Positions 9,296 to 17,495 of a DNA stretch of 62,084 bases are shown here, piece by piece. The DNA is from an uncultured Spartobacteria bacterium (GTDB taxonomy: Bacteria; Verrucomicrobiota; Verrucomicrobiia; Chthoniobacterales; Chthoniobacteraceae). The stretch covers positions 1-62,084 of the forward strand of contig CAIURC010000017.1 in assembly GCA_903901425.1 (NCBI GenBank). Reading direction: 5' to 3'. Positions within the stretch are counted from its first letter, which is position 1. Every line of letters starts with the position of its first letter. The notes beneath the pieces were generated by a model. That model did no database searches. It was not told the DNA's origin and was given only the letters and a program-made list of their open reading frames with translations. Position numbers and translations under genes: made by a program.

Positions 9296-10187
9296 TTTCC
9301 GTTTTGATAGCAAGTTTCAGCGTGGAGGTGCAGAGGCTGGTTTCGAGGGTGTCGAAGAGGTTCCTTGCGATGATTTTCCGGGTGCAAAGGTCGAGGGTGG
9401 CGCTGAGGTAACGCCAGCCCGCAGGGGTCTCGATGTGGGTGACATCGGTCTCCCAAACCTGATTGGGCCGGGTAGGCGGTGGTGCCGTTTGTAGGATATT
9501 GAAAGCGATGCGGCGGCGACTGTGGCGGCGGCCTTGGGAAAGAAGTTTGCGCAGGATGCGTTGTGCACCGTGGGTCTTGCGGCTGGCGCTAAACCAGGTC
9601 TGGATTTGCTCGGCACGAACCTAATTCTGCTGGCGACGAAGGCGTTCTGGCTTTGCGAGATGGTCGTAGTAGCCGCTCCGGCTGACCTCCAAGGCTTCGC
9701 AGCATTCGGCGATGCAGTAGGCAACTGGATCGGGCGTCTGAGGCTCGGCGATAGGGTGATGTAAGATGGAAATTATCTCGTAGAGGGTGGTGGTTGCTGG
9801 CTGAAAATGTCCAATGCCTTTTTTTAAAATGTCCCGCTGCCGGGTCATGTGATCGAGCTCGCGCTGGAGCCGGACACACTCGAAAGCGCCCGCTGCGGGA
9901 TCGCCTGAGTTGCGGCCCTTTTTGCCTACGGCAAGCCGGGCCTCCACTACGGCAGTCCCGTAGCGGCGCTTCCACTGGCCGAGTGTCACAACGCTGATCC
10001 CCAACTCCGCGACGAGGACTTTCTGGTTTCGATTGCTTTCATCCAGAAGTTTCAAGGCGTTGATTTTGAACTCCTCGCTATAACGTTTGCGGCTGTTTTT
10101 GATTTTCATTCCTGGCCCGGCTTGATGGCTCATTTTTCGTTCACTTTCAGGTTGCTACCCCGTGTCCTCCATTCTGGAGACACTTCA
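9296..10187 (-). mobile_element. IS3-family insertion sequence relic (orfA plus truncated orfB)
   Basis: From 10109 down, OrfA is readable: KRYSEEFKINALKLLDES, then GQWKRRYG, then LQRELDHMTRQRDILKKG. OrfB follows fused in the same frame with EALEVSRSGYYDHL. It is stopped by a TAG at 9621-9623 and continues in the same frame to NQVWETDVTHIETPAGWRYL, the first part of the DDE integrase core. A stretch before the DDE core looks deleted, and homology ends near 9296 before the remaining catalytic acids. The outer end begins TGAAGTGTCTCC at 10187. It cannot transpose on its own. Confidence 0.85.
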
Positions 10188-10484
10188 GACCAAGTTTTTG
10201 TCAGCGGCTTCGACGAACTCCGCCTTGCGTGCTTTCCAGTCCATGCTTTTTGCCTGATCCGCTCATATCACACCGTTGATCCCAGACTTCGAAATGACCC
10301 GGACTTCAAACGGATAACCCTTGATCTGGGAGGTGATTGGGCAGACTAGAACTAGCCCTACTTTCTTATGATAAGGACGAGGAGACACGACAAAAGCTGG
10401 GCGCCTTCCCGCCTGTTCGTGTCCTGCCTGCGGATTCAATGTCAGCCAGATAATATCGCCTCTTCGGGGAACGTATGAGGCCAT
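10188..10484 (-). pseudogene. mazF: MazF-type mRNA interferase toxin, inactivated by nonsense and IS3 insertion
   Basis: The reading opens at ATG 10484 with MASYVPRRGDIIWLTLNPQA then GHEQAGRRPAFVVSP, the classic MazF beta-barrel start, with PITSQIKGYPFEV following. A TGA at 10263-10265 replaces the leucine normally found before ADQAKSMDWKARK. That downstream sequence remains perfectly in frame to KNLV, where the IS3 relic begins, so the last dozen or so residues are lost. The gene overlaps the mazE stop (TGATG), the usual coupled arrangement. The predicted 73-residue product lacks the C-terminal helix. Confidence 0.9.
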
Positions 10485-10726
10485 CACCAGATCTCCTGAC
10501 CAACGGCAGAACCCGAGTCCATGGATGGATGGCGATTCTCAGGCGTGACGTCCTTGAGAAGCTGCTCGAGAGTGAAAGCCTTTTTATTGACTGGGGTGAT
10601 CACAGGAGTTCCCTCCAGAAGGCTCAGATCTACGGATGAGCCCTCCTGAATCTGCGTCTCCTCAGCGTAGGCGTTCGGGATCCTGAGCGCGAGGCTGTTG
10701 CCCCATTTTTGAACGGCGGTCCTCAG
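10484..10726 (-). CDS. mazE: MazE-type antitoxin, apparent CTG start
   Basis: An 80-residue AbrB/MazE-type protein too short to stand out as an open frame. It reads RTAVQKWGNSLALRIPNAYA, then the toxin-binding tail with FTLEQLLKDVTPENRH and GSAVGQEIW, matching MazE antitoxins end to end. The codon where ATG is expected is CTG (10726-10724), and a TAG lies a few codons upstream in frame. It is therefore either translated poorly from CTG or silenced. Its stop overlaps the mazF start. With mazF dead there is no selection to keep it. Confidence 0.8.
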   Translation of the reverse strand: MRTAVQKWGNSLALRIPNAYAEETQIQEGSSVDLSLLEGTPVITPVNKKAFTLEQLLKDVTPENRHPSMDSGSAVGQEIW

Positions 10727-10853
10727 GGATACACAATGACTCTACACCCCATTTTGGTCCACCCACCATTCACGAGGCGGGCATTTCGTTCCCGATGATT
10801 GCGTTTGCGCAGGCGTCAAAACTCCCGTGGCCCGGAACAGCATGAGGGAGACA

Positions 10854-11612
10854 TCATGGCAGGACATGAGTGGGCAGAGAACGCACCGGCTGCAGACATC
10901 GGGCGGGTACGCTCTCCCGTGCGAGGGCACGAAGGAACCGGCGCAATCCGGCGGCAACCGACTGGAAGAATTCCGTGCGGGTCGTGCCCAGCGCCCGGAG
11001 GCAGGCCCCGTTTTTTCCCACCCACAGAAACCCCGCACAGACCAATCCCAAAACCAGAAAACACAGTCTCCAGAGCGCACCCACGCCTTCTGGATGCGCC
11101 TCTGCAAGGCGGTTCTGGTGAAAGGCAACATGACCTACCTCGTCCCGAATGATGAGTCGGCACATGGCCGCTATGGGTTCATCGCCCACATGGCGGCGGA
11201 TGCACCGGTAGTATGTGGTGCTCACAATCTCCACGATCAACAGAACTAACAGCTCAAACTGGACCCCCAACGCCCGTCTGCATGCATAAAAAAGGCGCAT
11301 GGCCGGTGTGTCTGTGACAAACTTTCCGCCCACCCTCCGCACCGCGTGCGAAAGGAGCCGCGAATGTTCCCGCTCCTCCTCAAACCAGAGGTCCACGAGC
11401 CGGTCCATATCACGTTCGGAACCTCGAAACACGGCCGCATCCCGCGCCACGAGGCGGCATTCGCCGCCACCATCCCCGAGTTGATACTCCGCCAGCGAGC
11501 GCGCCAGATGCGCGCGTTTACCCTCTGGCACCCTGAATGGCGCGTCCCAATCAGGCTGAGGCCGGTTCTTTTTGTTTCGTTCGAAGTGCGCGATCCAGTT
11601 TGCGGTTTTCAT
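10854..11612 (-). CDS. Ferritin-like diiron-type protein with a hydrophobic C-terminal segment
   Basis: A 252-residue protein whose helices carry a carboxylate/histidine pattern typical of the ferritin-like superfamily: E42/E51, E80 with H83 (FEEEREHSRLL), E120/E128, and RDEVGHVAFH at 156-165. A hydrophobic segment at about 180-198 (LCFLVLGLVCAGFLWVG) suggests membrane attachment. The start at ATG 11612 is four bases after the ispH stop, so the two are co-transcribed. A diiron hydroxylase acting on an isoprenoid-derived lipid would fit that pairing, but this is inference; the substrate is unknown. Confidence 0.7.
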   Translation of the reverse strand: MKTANWIAHFERNKKNRPQPDWDAPFRVPEGKRAHLARSLAEYQLGDGGGECRLVARDAAVFRGSERDMDRLVDLWFEEEREHSRLLSHAVRRVGGKFVTDTPAMRLFYACRRALGVQFELLVLLIVEIVSTTYYRCIRRHVGDEPIAAMCRLIIRDEVGHVAFHQNRLAEAHPEGVGALWRLCFLVLGLVCAGFLWVGKNGACLRALGTTRTEFFQSVAAGLRRFLRALARESVPARCLQPVRSLPTHVLP

Positions 11613-11616
11613 AAGT

Positions 11617-12474
11617 TCAATGGGTTGCGGGTTGAATTGATTCTGCGATCTCTGCGAGGCGCCCGCACACCTCAGCAACGGTTTCTCTAAGCGTTGAAGT
11701 GCCGGCGGTGACGCCCACTCTCTGCCCATGCTCGAACCACTCAGGCCGAAGCTCGGCGGCACGTTCCACATGGAAGACGGTCCGGCCCGCCACCTCCGCG
11801 GCCGCCACCAGTTGAAGCGTGTTGTTCGAATTTCGTCCGCCCACCACAACCAGCGTCTCGCACTCCGCCAGCAGTTCCCGGAGCGCCATTTGCCGGTTCT
11901 TGGTCGGCTGACAGACGGTGTCCACAAACCGCACCTCGGATCCCGGCCGTTCCGCGCGGATTGCTTCAACAAGCGCCAGTACCCGCTCAATGGGCTGGGT
12001 GGTCTGCGAAATCAGCCCGAGCCCTCGGTCGAAGGGGAGCGCCACAATGTCAGCCTCTTCCTGCACCACGCAGGCTTCAGGAAAATCTCCCGTGAGCCCG
12101 TTCACCTCCACGTGGCCCCGTTTCCCAATGACCACCGGGAAGAATCCAGCGTCGACGAGTCGACGCAGTTGGTTGTGGGCATGGCGCACCAAGGGACAGG
12201 TTCCGTCAGCAACTTGGCGCCCGGTTGCCCCCCAAGCCGCACGGGCAGCGTCGCTGGCACCATGGGCGGTAATCATCACCCGGTGAGTGTCTGCAGGGCG
12301 GTCCAGCCCACCTTCCCGGACCCCGGCCCGGATGAGGCGTTCACGGACAATCGGGTTGTGAACCAGTTCCCCCAGAATGGTGAGGGGTCCATGTTGGGCC
12401 ATCTGTTCCGCCTCGGCGATGGCGTCTCGGACGCCAAAGCAAAGGCCGTAATGTTCAGCGAGTTGGATGTGCAT
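11617..12474 (-). CDS. ispH: 4-hydroxy-3-methylbut-2-enyl diphosphate reductase IspH
   Basis: A 285-residue protein of normal IspH length. The three iron-sulfur cysteines are C12 (LCFGVRDA), C93 (GTCPLV) and C188 (DTVCQPTKNRQ). Substrate-binding histidines H39, H71 and H121 are present, as is catalytic E123 (HVEVNG in place of the usual HPEVxG). GGRNSNNT near 212 binds the diphosphate. It catalyses the last step of the non-mevalonate pathway, making IPP and DMAPP. The region just upstream of its ATG holds an inverted repeat shared with the neighbouring winged-helix operon. Whether this is the only copy in the genome cannot be told here. Confidence 0.93.
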   Translation of the reverse strand: MHIQLAEHYGLCFGVRDAIAEAEQMAQHGPLTILGELVHNPIVRERLIRAGVREGGLDRPADTHRVMITAHGASDAARAAWGATGRQVADGTCPLVRHAHNQLRRLVDAGFFPVVIGKRGHVEVNGLTGDFPEACVVQEEADIVALPFDRGLGLISQTTQPIERVLALVEAIRAERPGSEVRFVDTVCQPTKNRQMALRELLAECETLVVVGGRNSNNTLQLVAAAEVAGRTVFHVERAAELRPEWFEHGQRVGVTAGTSTLRETVAEVCGRLAEIAESIQPATH

Positions 12475-12491
12475 AGGGAATCGAATGGGTT

Positions 12492-12508
12492 GCTTTGCGC
12501 GGCAAAGC
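12492..12508. promoter_or_regulatory. Inverted repeat upstream of ispH, candidate operator
   Basis: GCTTTGC-GCG-GCAAAGC is a perfect 7-bp inverted repeat with a 3-bp spacer. It ends 17 bp before the ispH ATG. The same arms and spacing recur at 13483-13499 in front of the adjacent winged-helix operon, which argues for a binding site of that regulator rather than a chance hairpin. There is no T-run after it, so it is not a terminator. Confidence 0.6.
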
Positions 12509-12522
12509 GTTTGGGCAAAACT

Positions 12523-12828
12523 TCAGGCCGGAGGACGCATCGCGCGCACAATGCTCTCCAGCACCTCAAGGTACTCCTTGAACCGTTTTCTCCCCTCCTC
12601 GTTCAACCCGTAGGTCGTTCGCGGGCGGGTCCCGGTGTCGTCCTTTTTTTCCTCCACAAATCCCGCCGCCATCAGGGTGCGCAAATGCGTGATCAGGTTG
12701 CCGTCACTCATCCCCAACTCGGCTTTCAACTCCTGAAACGACCAAACCGCCCGGCTCGCCAAAAGCGTCATGATCGAAAGGCGCGCCTTCTCGTGGATGG
12801 TTTTGTCGAGTCGGTCGAAGTCGATCAT
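12523..12828 (-). CDS. Winged-helix transcriptional regulator (ArsR/MarR-like, HTH_34 type)
   Basis: A 101-residue protein made almost entirely of one winged helix: IHEKARLSIMTLLASR (helix 1), WSFQELKAELGMSDGNLITH (helices 2-3), then the wing EEKKDDTGTRPRTTYGL and a dimerisation helix. Small one-domain regulators of this kind often repress their own operon. Its GTG/ATG region overlaps the stop of the membrane-protein gene by four bases, so they are translationally coupled. Matching inverted repeats upstream of this operon and of ispH are its probable targets. Confidence 0.85.
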   Translation of the reverse strand: MIDFDRLDKTIHEKARLSIMTLLASRAVWSFQELKAELGMSDGNLITHLRTLMAAGFVEEKKDDTGTRPRTTYGLNEEGRKRFKEYLEVLESIVRAMRPPA

Positions 12829-13475
12829 TGCTGCGTCCTGATTTCAGGCTTTGACCCCATGCACACGCATCCGGCGTAAATGAGATGCAACAGGCCGAAA
12901 CTGGCTGCCATGGCGAGCGATGCCCCGCGGCCGCTCCGGAGAAAGGTTTGAAGATCGCCATACCCGCTCCCGAGCACCGCGAACAAGGCGACGCCCAGCG
13001 CGATGAATCCCCAGCCCAGCCATACCAGAGACCGTGGCGAGAAACTGTGCGTCCCGAGCAGCGCGAGACCGTAAAACAGCATCCAGTAGGTGGCTGCCAT
13101 CCCCATGTCCCCGCTCCAGAGCAGCGTTCCAATTCCCAGAATCCCTCCGACACCTACAGGTGGCAGAATCGTTCGCATGGCCATCCGCATCCCTTCGGAA
13201 ATTGTCGGCTGGTTGCGGCGCGCGGCTTCCCGGGAAAGGAGCCAGAAATTCGCGGCGCTTGTCAGGACCAAAATAAGGAGCCAGGTGGCGAGAAAGGGTC
13301 TGGGTTGCGAGAAAAATTCTCCCACCCCAGGAACTGCACCTGCCACGCCTGCGGCCACTGCAAACAGCCCTCCAATCGTCGCGGCCGGAGCGGAAATCGC
13401 GCGGTAAATGTGCGCCCGCTCCATGAGGGAACGGATGACTCGCAGGCTTTCGAGGGCATCGAGTTGGATGGACAT
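12825..13475 (-). CDS. Multi-pass membrane protein of unknown function, coupled to regulator
   Basis: A 216-residue protein with about six hydrophobic segments, for example TIGGLFAVAAGVAGAVPGVG, then FLATWLLILVLTSAANFWLL and VGVGGILGIGTLLW. The start is ATG 13475, since the in-frame upstream extension covers the operator repeat. No catalytic motif is visible. The gene pair (membrane protein then winged-helix regulator, stop and start overlapping) is common in bacteria, where the membrane partner is often proposed to modulate the regulator. That role here is inference. Confidence 0.75.
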   Translation of the reverse strand: MSIQLDALESLRVIRSLMERAHIYRAISAPAATIGGLFAVAAGVAGAVPGVGEFFSQPRPFLATWLLILVLTSAANFWLLSREAARRNQPTISEGMRMAMRTILPPVGVGGILGIGTLLWSGDMGMAATYWMLFYGLALLGTHSFSPRSLVWLGWGFIALGVALFAVLGSGYGDLQTFLRSGRGASLAMAASFGLLHLIYAGCVCMGSKPEIRTQQ

Positions 13476-13482
13476 AAGCCGA

Positions 13483-13532
13483 GCTTTGCGGCGCAAAGCA
13501 CGGATGTCAACGAAAACTTTGCCACACAAAGC
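13483..13532. promoter_or_regulatory. Tandem candidate operators upstream of the winged-helix operon
   Basis: GCTTTGC-GGC-GCAAAGC lies at 13483-13499, seven bases before the ATG at 13475. A degenerate second copy, ACTTTGC-CAC-ACAAAGC, lies at 13516-13532. The copies start 33 bp apart, about three helical turns, which suits cooperative binding on one face of DNA. The first copy matches the site in front of ispH. Confidence 0.6.
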
Positions 13533-13622
13533 CCATGGCCCCAGCCGGCGGGTTTTTTCCCCGATTCAGCCCGGCACACCCGCCCTCCCCTGTCCTCCGC
13601 TCCGAGCCGTTGCCGACTGCAA

Positions 13623-14246
13623 TCAAGGTTCTTTGCAGTGCCCATCCGTTCGGGTTTCCGGTTTCAAAAGAAGCCAGAGCGCAAGCATTCCAGGGTCATG
13701 CGCGCCCCTGCTCTTTTCCGGAAACATCCGGGCGCGTCCCACTTTGCACGGAGCTGGAAGGAACTGCTCCAAGGCCGCCTGTGCCCCTGCTGCGGCCGCC
13801 GCAGCCATCCCGCTCTCCGATGCCGCGAGGCGCGCAGCAATCGCCTTCGCGCTGTCGAGAATCGTCTTGTCGCCCAGACTGGCCTTGCCCCGCTGCATCA
13901 TCGCGACAATCGCCTGCTCCAGCATCTCGGCAAGCCTCGCGGAGGTAACCGACTCCTGGCCGGAAGACGCCTTTGAAAAACTGAGCAGCGCCGTGGCGAG
14001 CAGCGTTCCCAGGCTCGAACCCGTCGCAAACAGCGTGGCCTTCGCGAGCTCGGCAAATGCCGTGCCCAGATCCGGGCACCGGCTCAAATCAACGGCCGCC
14101 ATTCTTTCCAAAACGCGAGCCAGCATGGATCCGGTGTCGCCGTCCCCAAGAACGGCATCTGCAGCGTTGAGCTCCGCTTCGATTCGGGCCATGCGGGAAT
14201 GCCCAAGGGCCACGGTTTTCTGAAGTGCGCGGAGGTCGAGTGCCAT
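13623..14246 (-). CDS. dhaL: Dihydroxyacetone kinase L subunit (DhaL-type, nucleotide-binding)
   Basis: A 207-residue protein. AVLGDGDTGSMLARVLERMA near residue 31 carries the Mg-nucleotide-binding aspartates of DhaL. FATGSSLGTLLATALLSFSK near residue 75 matches the following conserved helix. It phosphorylates a triose or short keto-sugar bound by DhaK. The start at ATG 14246 is four bases after the dhaK stop. It is last in the lyase/symporter/sialidase/DhaK operon, so the bound substrate may be a product of that pathway rather than dihydroxyacetone from glycerol. No PTS partner DhaM is seen nearby. Confidence 0.9.
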   Translation of the reverse strand: MALDLRALQKTVALGHSRMARIEAELNAADAVLGDGDTGSMLARVLERMAAVDLSRCPDLGTAFAELAKATLFATGSSLGTLLATALLSFSKASSGQESVTSARLAEMLEQAIVAMMQRGKASLGDKTILDSAKAIAARLAASESGMAAAAAAGAQAALEQFLPAPCKVGRARMFPEKSRGAHDPGMLALWLLLKPETRTDGHCKEP

Positions 14247-14250
14247 GGTT

Positions 14251-15246
14251 TCAGATTTTCCAAAAGGGACACCGTGCCGATGCGAGGAGCAGTTCCTCCA
14301 GTTCAGGATCCAACAGGTGCACCGAGAGGGAGGCACCTCCCATTTCCATGGAAGTCACGTAATTGCCGACCAGCGGTTGCACGACTGTGATTCCCTGTCC
14401 GCTGAGAATCTGGTGCGTCCTTCGGTAAAGAATGAAGAGTTCCTCCAACGGCGTTGCACCCAACCCGTTCACAAGCACGGACACCCGGCTTCCAGCCCCA
14501 ATCGGACGGTCTGCGAGTAGGCGTTCCCACATCTCCTCCACCACCGCATCGGCTTTTCCCAGCTTCGCCCGCCAGATCCCCGGTTCTCCGTGAATACCCA
14601 TGCCCATCTCGATCTCGTCGTTGCCGATCTGGAAATTGGGAACGTCGGAGGTCGGCACCCTGCAGGGAGTGAGCGCTACGCCGATTGTGCGTGTCGCCTC
14701 CACCGCTTTCCGTGCCACCCGGGCAACCTCCTCCAGATTTGCTCCGCTCTCCGCCGCTGCGCCCGCCGCCTTGTAGGCATACACGATTCCTGCCACCCCG
14801 CGTCGTTTTTCCGATTCCGTCGGAGAGGCGCTCGCAATGTCGTCGGTACCCAGCACGGTCAGCGTCGGAATTCCCTCGCCGGCAAGAAGCTCACAGGCCA
14901 TGTCGAAATTCATCCGGTCGCCTCCGTAGTTGCCGTACAGACAGAGCACGCCAGCTCCATGGTCTGCGAGGCGAATGGCTTCCATGCAACTGCCGGCATT
15001 GGGGCCTTCAAACACATTGCCGATCGAACAGGCATCCAGCAGTCCTTCCCCGACGTAGCCGGTAAACAGTGGCAGGTGTCCACTTCCGCCGCCCGATACG
15101 ATCCCGACTTTCCCGGATCTCCCGGGATGCGCCCGGCAGATCACTCGGCCGCTGGCGCCTTCGCGTCGAAGGCTCGGGTTGGCAAGAACCAGGCCCTCGA
15201 GCAGTTCGTCGACGTAATCAGCCGGATGGTTGATGAGCTTTTTCAT
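14251..15246 (-). CDS. dhaK: Dihydroxyacetone kinase K subunit (DhaK-type, substrate-binding)
   Basis: A 331-residue protein of usual DhaK length, starting MKKLINHPADYVDELLEG. GIVSGGGSGHLPLFTGYVG (from residue 48) is the signature substrate loop, and MGIHGEPG contains H219, the residue that forms a covalent hemiaminal with the keto substrate. VLGTDDIASA is also conserved. A GTG two codons upstream is an alternative start. It works with the downstream DhaL. Related two-subunit kinases also act on erythrulose and similar four-carbon ketoses, which would fit this operon better than glycerol metabolism. Confidence 0.92.
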   Translation of the reverse strand: MKKLINHPADYVDELLEGLVLANPSLRREGASGRVICRAHPGRSGKVGIVSGGGSGHLPLFTGYVGEGLLDACSIGNVFEGPNAGSCMEAIRLADHGAGVLCLYGNYGGDRMNFDMACELLAGEGIPTLTVLGTDDIASASPTESEKRRGVAGIVYAYKAAGAAAESGANLEEVARVARKAVEATRTIGVALTPCRVPTSDVPNFQIGNDEIEMGMGIHGEPGIWRAKLGKADAVVEEMWERLLADRPIGAGSRVSVLVNGLGATPLEELFILYRRTHQILSGQGITVVQPLVGNYVTSMEMGGASLSVHLLDPELEELLLASARCPFWKI

Positions 15247-15289
15247 CGGCACATGACGATGGTGTCTTCCATGTTCGTGCAGATGCTGA

Positions 15290-16459
15290 TCACGGGAACA
15301 GACTCCTGATGGGAATCACTGCGAGTTCCGCACTGTTGTTGTTCCAAAGCTCGCGGCCTGTCCCCACCCGCCCCACGTTGCCGCCCGTGTTCGAGTACCC
15401 CACATAGAGACTGCCCCCGCGTTCCACGGCATAGGGGTAGGAAAGGGCCGCCTTGGGATGCGATTCCACCTCCGTGCCTTCCATGACGGCGTGCCGGATC
15501 ACAAAGACTTTGCTGAATTCCTTCTCACCTGGCCTGCTCACCGCAAGCGTCAACGGCGCCCGCCGTTGCCCGCTGTCGGCGGTGGTGGTGCACACCAGAT
15601 ACCGCTGGCCGTTGCTCAGAATCCCGGCGCTGGGTTTGCTGGTGGTCATAGGCAGGTTGCTGGGCTGCATGGGCTCCCATGTCCGGCCGTAATCCAAGCT
15701 CCTCGCCACAAGCGCCTGCGCCCTTTCCCCGTACCGGGAGATGCTCGTCACCTCGCAGCCCTGGACAAGGATCGCCGATTCACCCCACATCTTTTTGACA
15801 CTGGGCCCGGGCGGAATCGAAACCACGTCCCAACGGGTGAAGTCTTCGCCACGGCTAATCGCAACCGCGGCAGGATTTTGCCCACCCACCTGCAAACCGG
15901 CCATGATCCAGTTGCCGTCATCCATTTTTTGGGGTTCCTGCATGGGCCAGAAACCGGCCTCGATCACCGTGCCTTTCGGAAGCCATTGCTGGCTTTGCTC
16001 ATCGAGCAGATAAGCCCGGGTGTGAACGCCTTGCATGATTCCCGTGTAGGCGCCTTGAAACGCCCAGAGCCTTCCTTTGTGAGAAAGGAACGCTCCATGG
16101 CTCACACCCACAGGCCCTTCCCCGGCATCGATCGTCCGCACCGCACCCCATGTCCGGCCGTCATCGTCACTCACGCAGAAGCGGGCTTCCTCCGTGTCTG
16201 TGTTTTCACCGCCCTGGTTATGGCCAAAGGACGCGTACAGCCGCCCCTTGTGGAAACAGAGGGCGACCCCGTGGAGAAACCGGTAGCCGTCCCTTTGAAA
16301 CTCGTAGGGTTTGATCACGTTGAAGCGCAGATCTCCAAGAACCGTAATTTCGGCTGTGCCGGGCACAGGGAGCGGATCCCTCCAGAGACGGGCTTCCGTT
16401 TCCGCAGCGAAGACCGAGCCGGCACCGCAAAGAAGCGTAAGAAGCAGTTTTATTTTCAT
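15290..16459 (-). CDS. Secreted sialidase-like (BNR/Asp-box) six-bladed propeller protein
   Basis: A 389-residue protein with signal peptide MKIKLLLTLLCGAGSVFAAE. Asp-boxes are visible as SDDDGRTWG near residue 98 and SLDYGRTWEP near residue 265, the repeats that mark sialidase-type propellers. The classical YRIP-type arginine motif is not evident, so activity on sialic acid is uncertain and another uronic or keto-sugar glycoside is possible. Its operon partners, a lyase of the N-acetylneuraminate lyase family and a sodium symporter, support release and uptake of a keto-acid sugar. Confidence 0.8.
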   Translation of the reverse strand: MKIKLLLTLLCGAGSVFAAETEARLWRDPLPVPGTAEITVLGDLRFNVIKPYEFQRDGYRFLHGVALCFHKGRLYASFGHNQGGENTDTEEARFCVSDDDGRTWGAVRTIDAGEGPVGVSHGAFLSHKGRLWAFQGAYTGIMQGVHTRAYLLDEQSQQWLPKGTVIEAGFWPMQEPQKMDDGNWIMAGLQVGGQNPAAVAISRGEDFTRWDVVSIPPGPSVKKMWGESAILVQGCEVTSISRYGERAQALVARSLDYGRTWEPMQPSNLPMTTSKPSAGILSNGQRYLVCTTTADSGQRRAPLTLAVSRPGEKEFSKVFVIRHAVMEGTEVESHPKAALSYPYAVERGGSLYVGYSNTGGNVGRVGTGRELWNNNSAELAVIPIRSLFP

Positions 16460-16484
16460 GGGATGTTGGGGGTTTTAAGGATGA

Positions 16485-17480
16485 TCAGAGGTCGGGCCGT
16501 TTCCGCCACCAGGAGGCGAGCGCGGAACTGGTAATGGCACTCCACGGGCCGAACACGGCGGCACCGAGGGCTGCGGCCGGGCTTTGCAGGACGTTGAAGG
16601 CGAGCCCCGTCGCCATGCCGCCATTCTGGATGCCGACTTCCAGCGCGCAGGTGCGCGCGTCGGTTTCATTCAGGCCGCTCCAGCGCCCTCCCCAGTACCC
16701 GAGGAGATAGCCGGTGGCGTTGTGACAGGCGGCAGCGGCAAAGACAGCAAGGCCGACGGAGAGCAGTTGTTCCCGCGAGAGCGCGATCGTGACGCCGACG
16801 ATCGTGCAAATGGCAAACATCGCCATATAGGGCAGCACGCGCACGAGTCTCTTTGCCACACCAGGCAGCAGGCGTTGCACACTGAGGCCGATGAGCAATG
16901 GCACGATGACCATTTTCAAAATGGAGAACATCATCGCTCCCGCATCGATGGGCAACTCCGCCCCAGAGAGCCACTTCATCGCAAACGGCGTGACCAAGGG
17001 CGAGATGAGTGTGGAGACAGCCGTGACCGTCACGGAAAGCGGCACATTCACCCGGGCGAGCAGCGAGATGACATTGGAAGAGGTCCCGCTGGGAACCGAG
17101 CCAATCAGGATCAGACCGGTCGCGATCTCGCCGTGCAGACCAAAGAGCCACGCAAAACACCACCCGCCCAGCGGCATGATGGTGTAATGCAGGACGCAAC
17201 AGAGCACGACTCCACGGGGCATCACAAAGACGCGACGAAAGTCGTCGAGTGTCAGCGTGAGCCCCATACCGAGCAGGATCAGTTGCACCAAGGGCGTGAT
17301 CGCAGACTTCAAGGGGAAGCCGCCCCATGCAGTGAAAGCCTCGGGAAACACCAGCGCCGCGGCACCCACCGCCAACACTACAAAGCTGAATCCAAGTCCC
17401 TGCAGTGCCCGCACCCTGCGGGATGCAAGTGCCAGAATCAGAAACAGCGCAACTAGGGGAAGACCAGTCTGGGGGGACAT
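16485..17480 (-). CDS. Sodium-dependent BASS-family symporter
   Basis: A 331-residue membrane protein with nine or ten hydrophobic segments. LILIGSVPSGTSSNVISLLA near residue 140 and PLSVTVTAVSTLISPLVTPF match the crossover helices of bile acid:sodium symporters, where sodium is bound. The family carries organic anions including bile acids, pantoate and keto acids. Between a lyase gene and a sialidase-like gene it is the obvious candidate to import the acidic sugar that the lyase cleaves. The substrate is inferred from context only. Confidence 0.88.
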   Translation of the reverse strand: MSPQTGLPLVALFLILALASRRVRALQGLGFSFVVLAVGAAALVFPEAFTAWGGFPLKSAITPLVQLILLGMGLTLTLDDFRRVFVMPRGVVLCCVLHYTIMPLGGWCFAWLFGLHGEIATGLILIGSVPSGTSSNVISLLARVNVPLSVTVTAVSTLISPLVTPFAMKWLSGAELPIDAGAMMFSILKMVIVPLLIGLSVQRLLPGVAKRLVRVLPYMAMFAICTIVGVTIALSREQLLSVGLAVFAAAACHNATGYLLGYWGGRWSGLNETDARTCALEVGIQNGGMATGLAFNVLQSPAAALGAAVFGPWSAITSSALASWWRKRPDL

Positions 17481-17495
17481 GGGTAAGGGTTCAGA

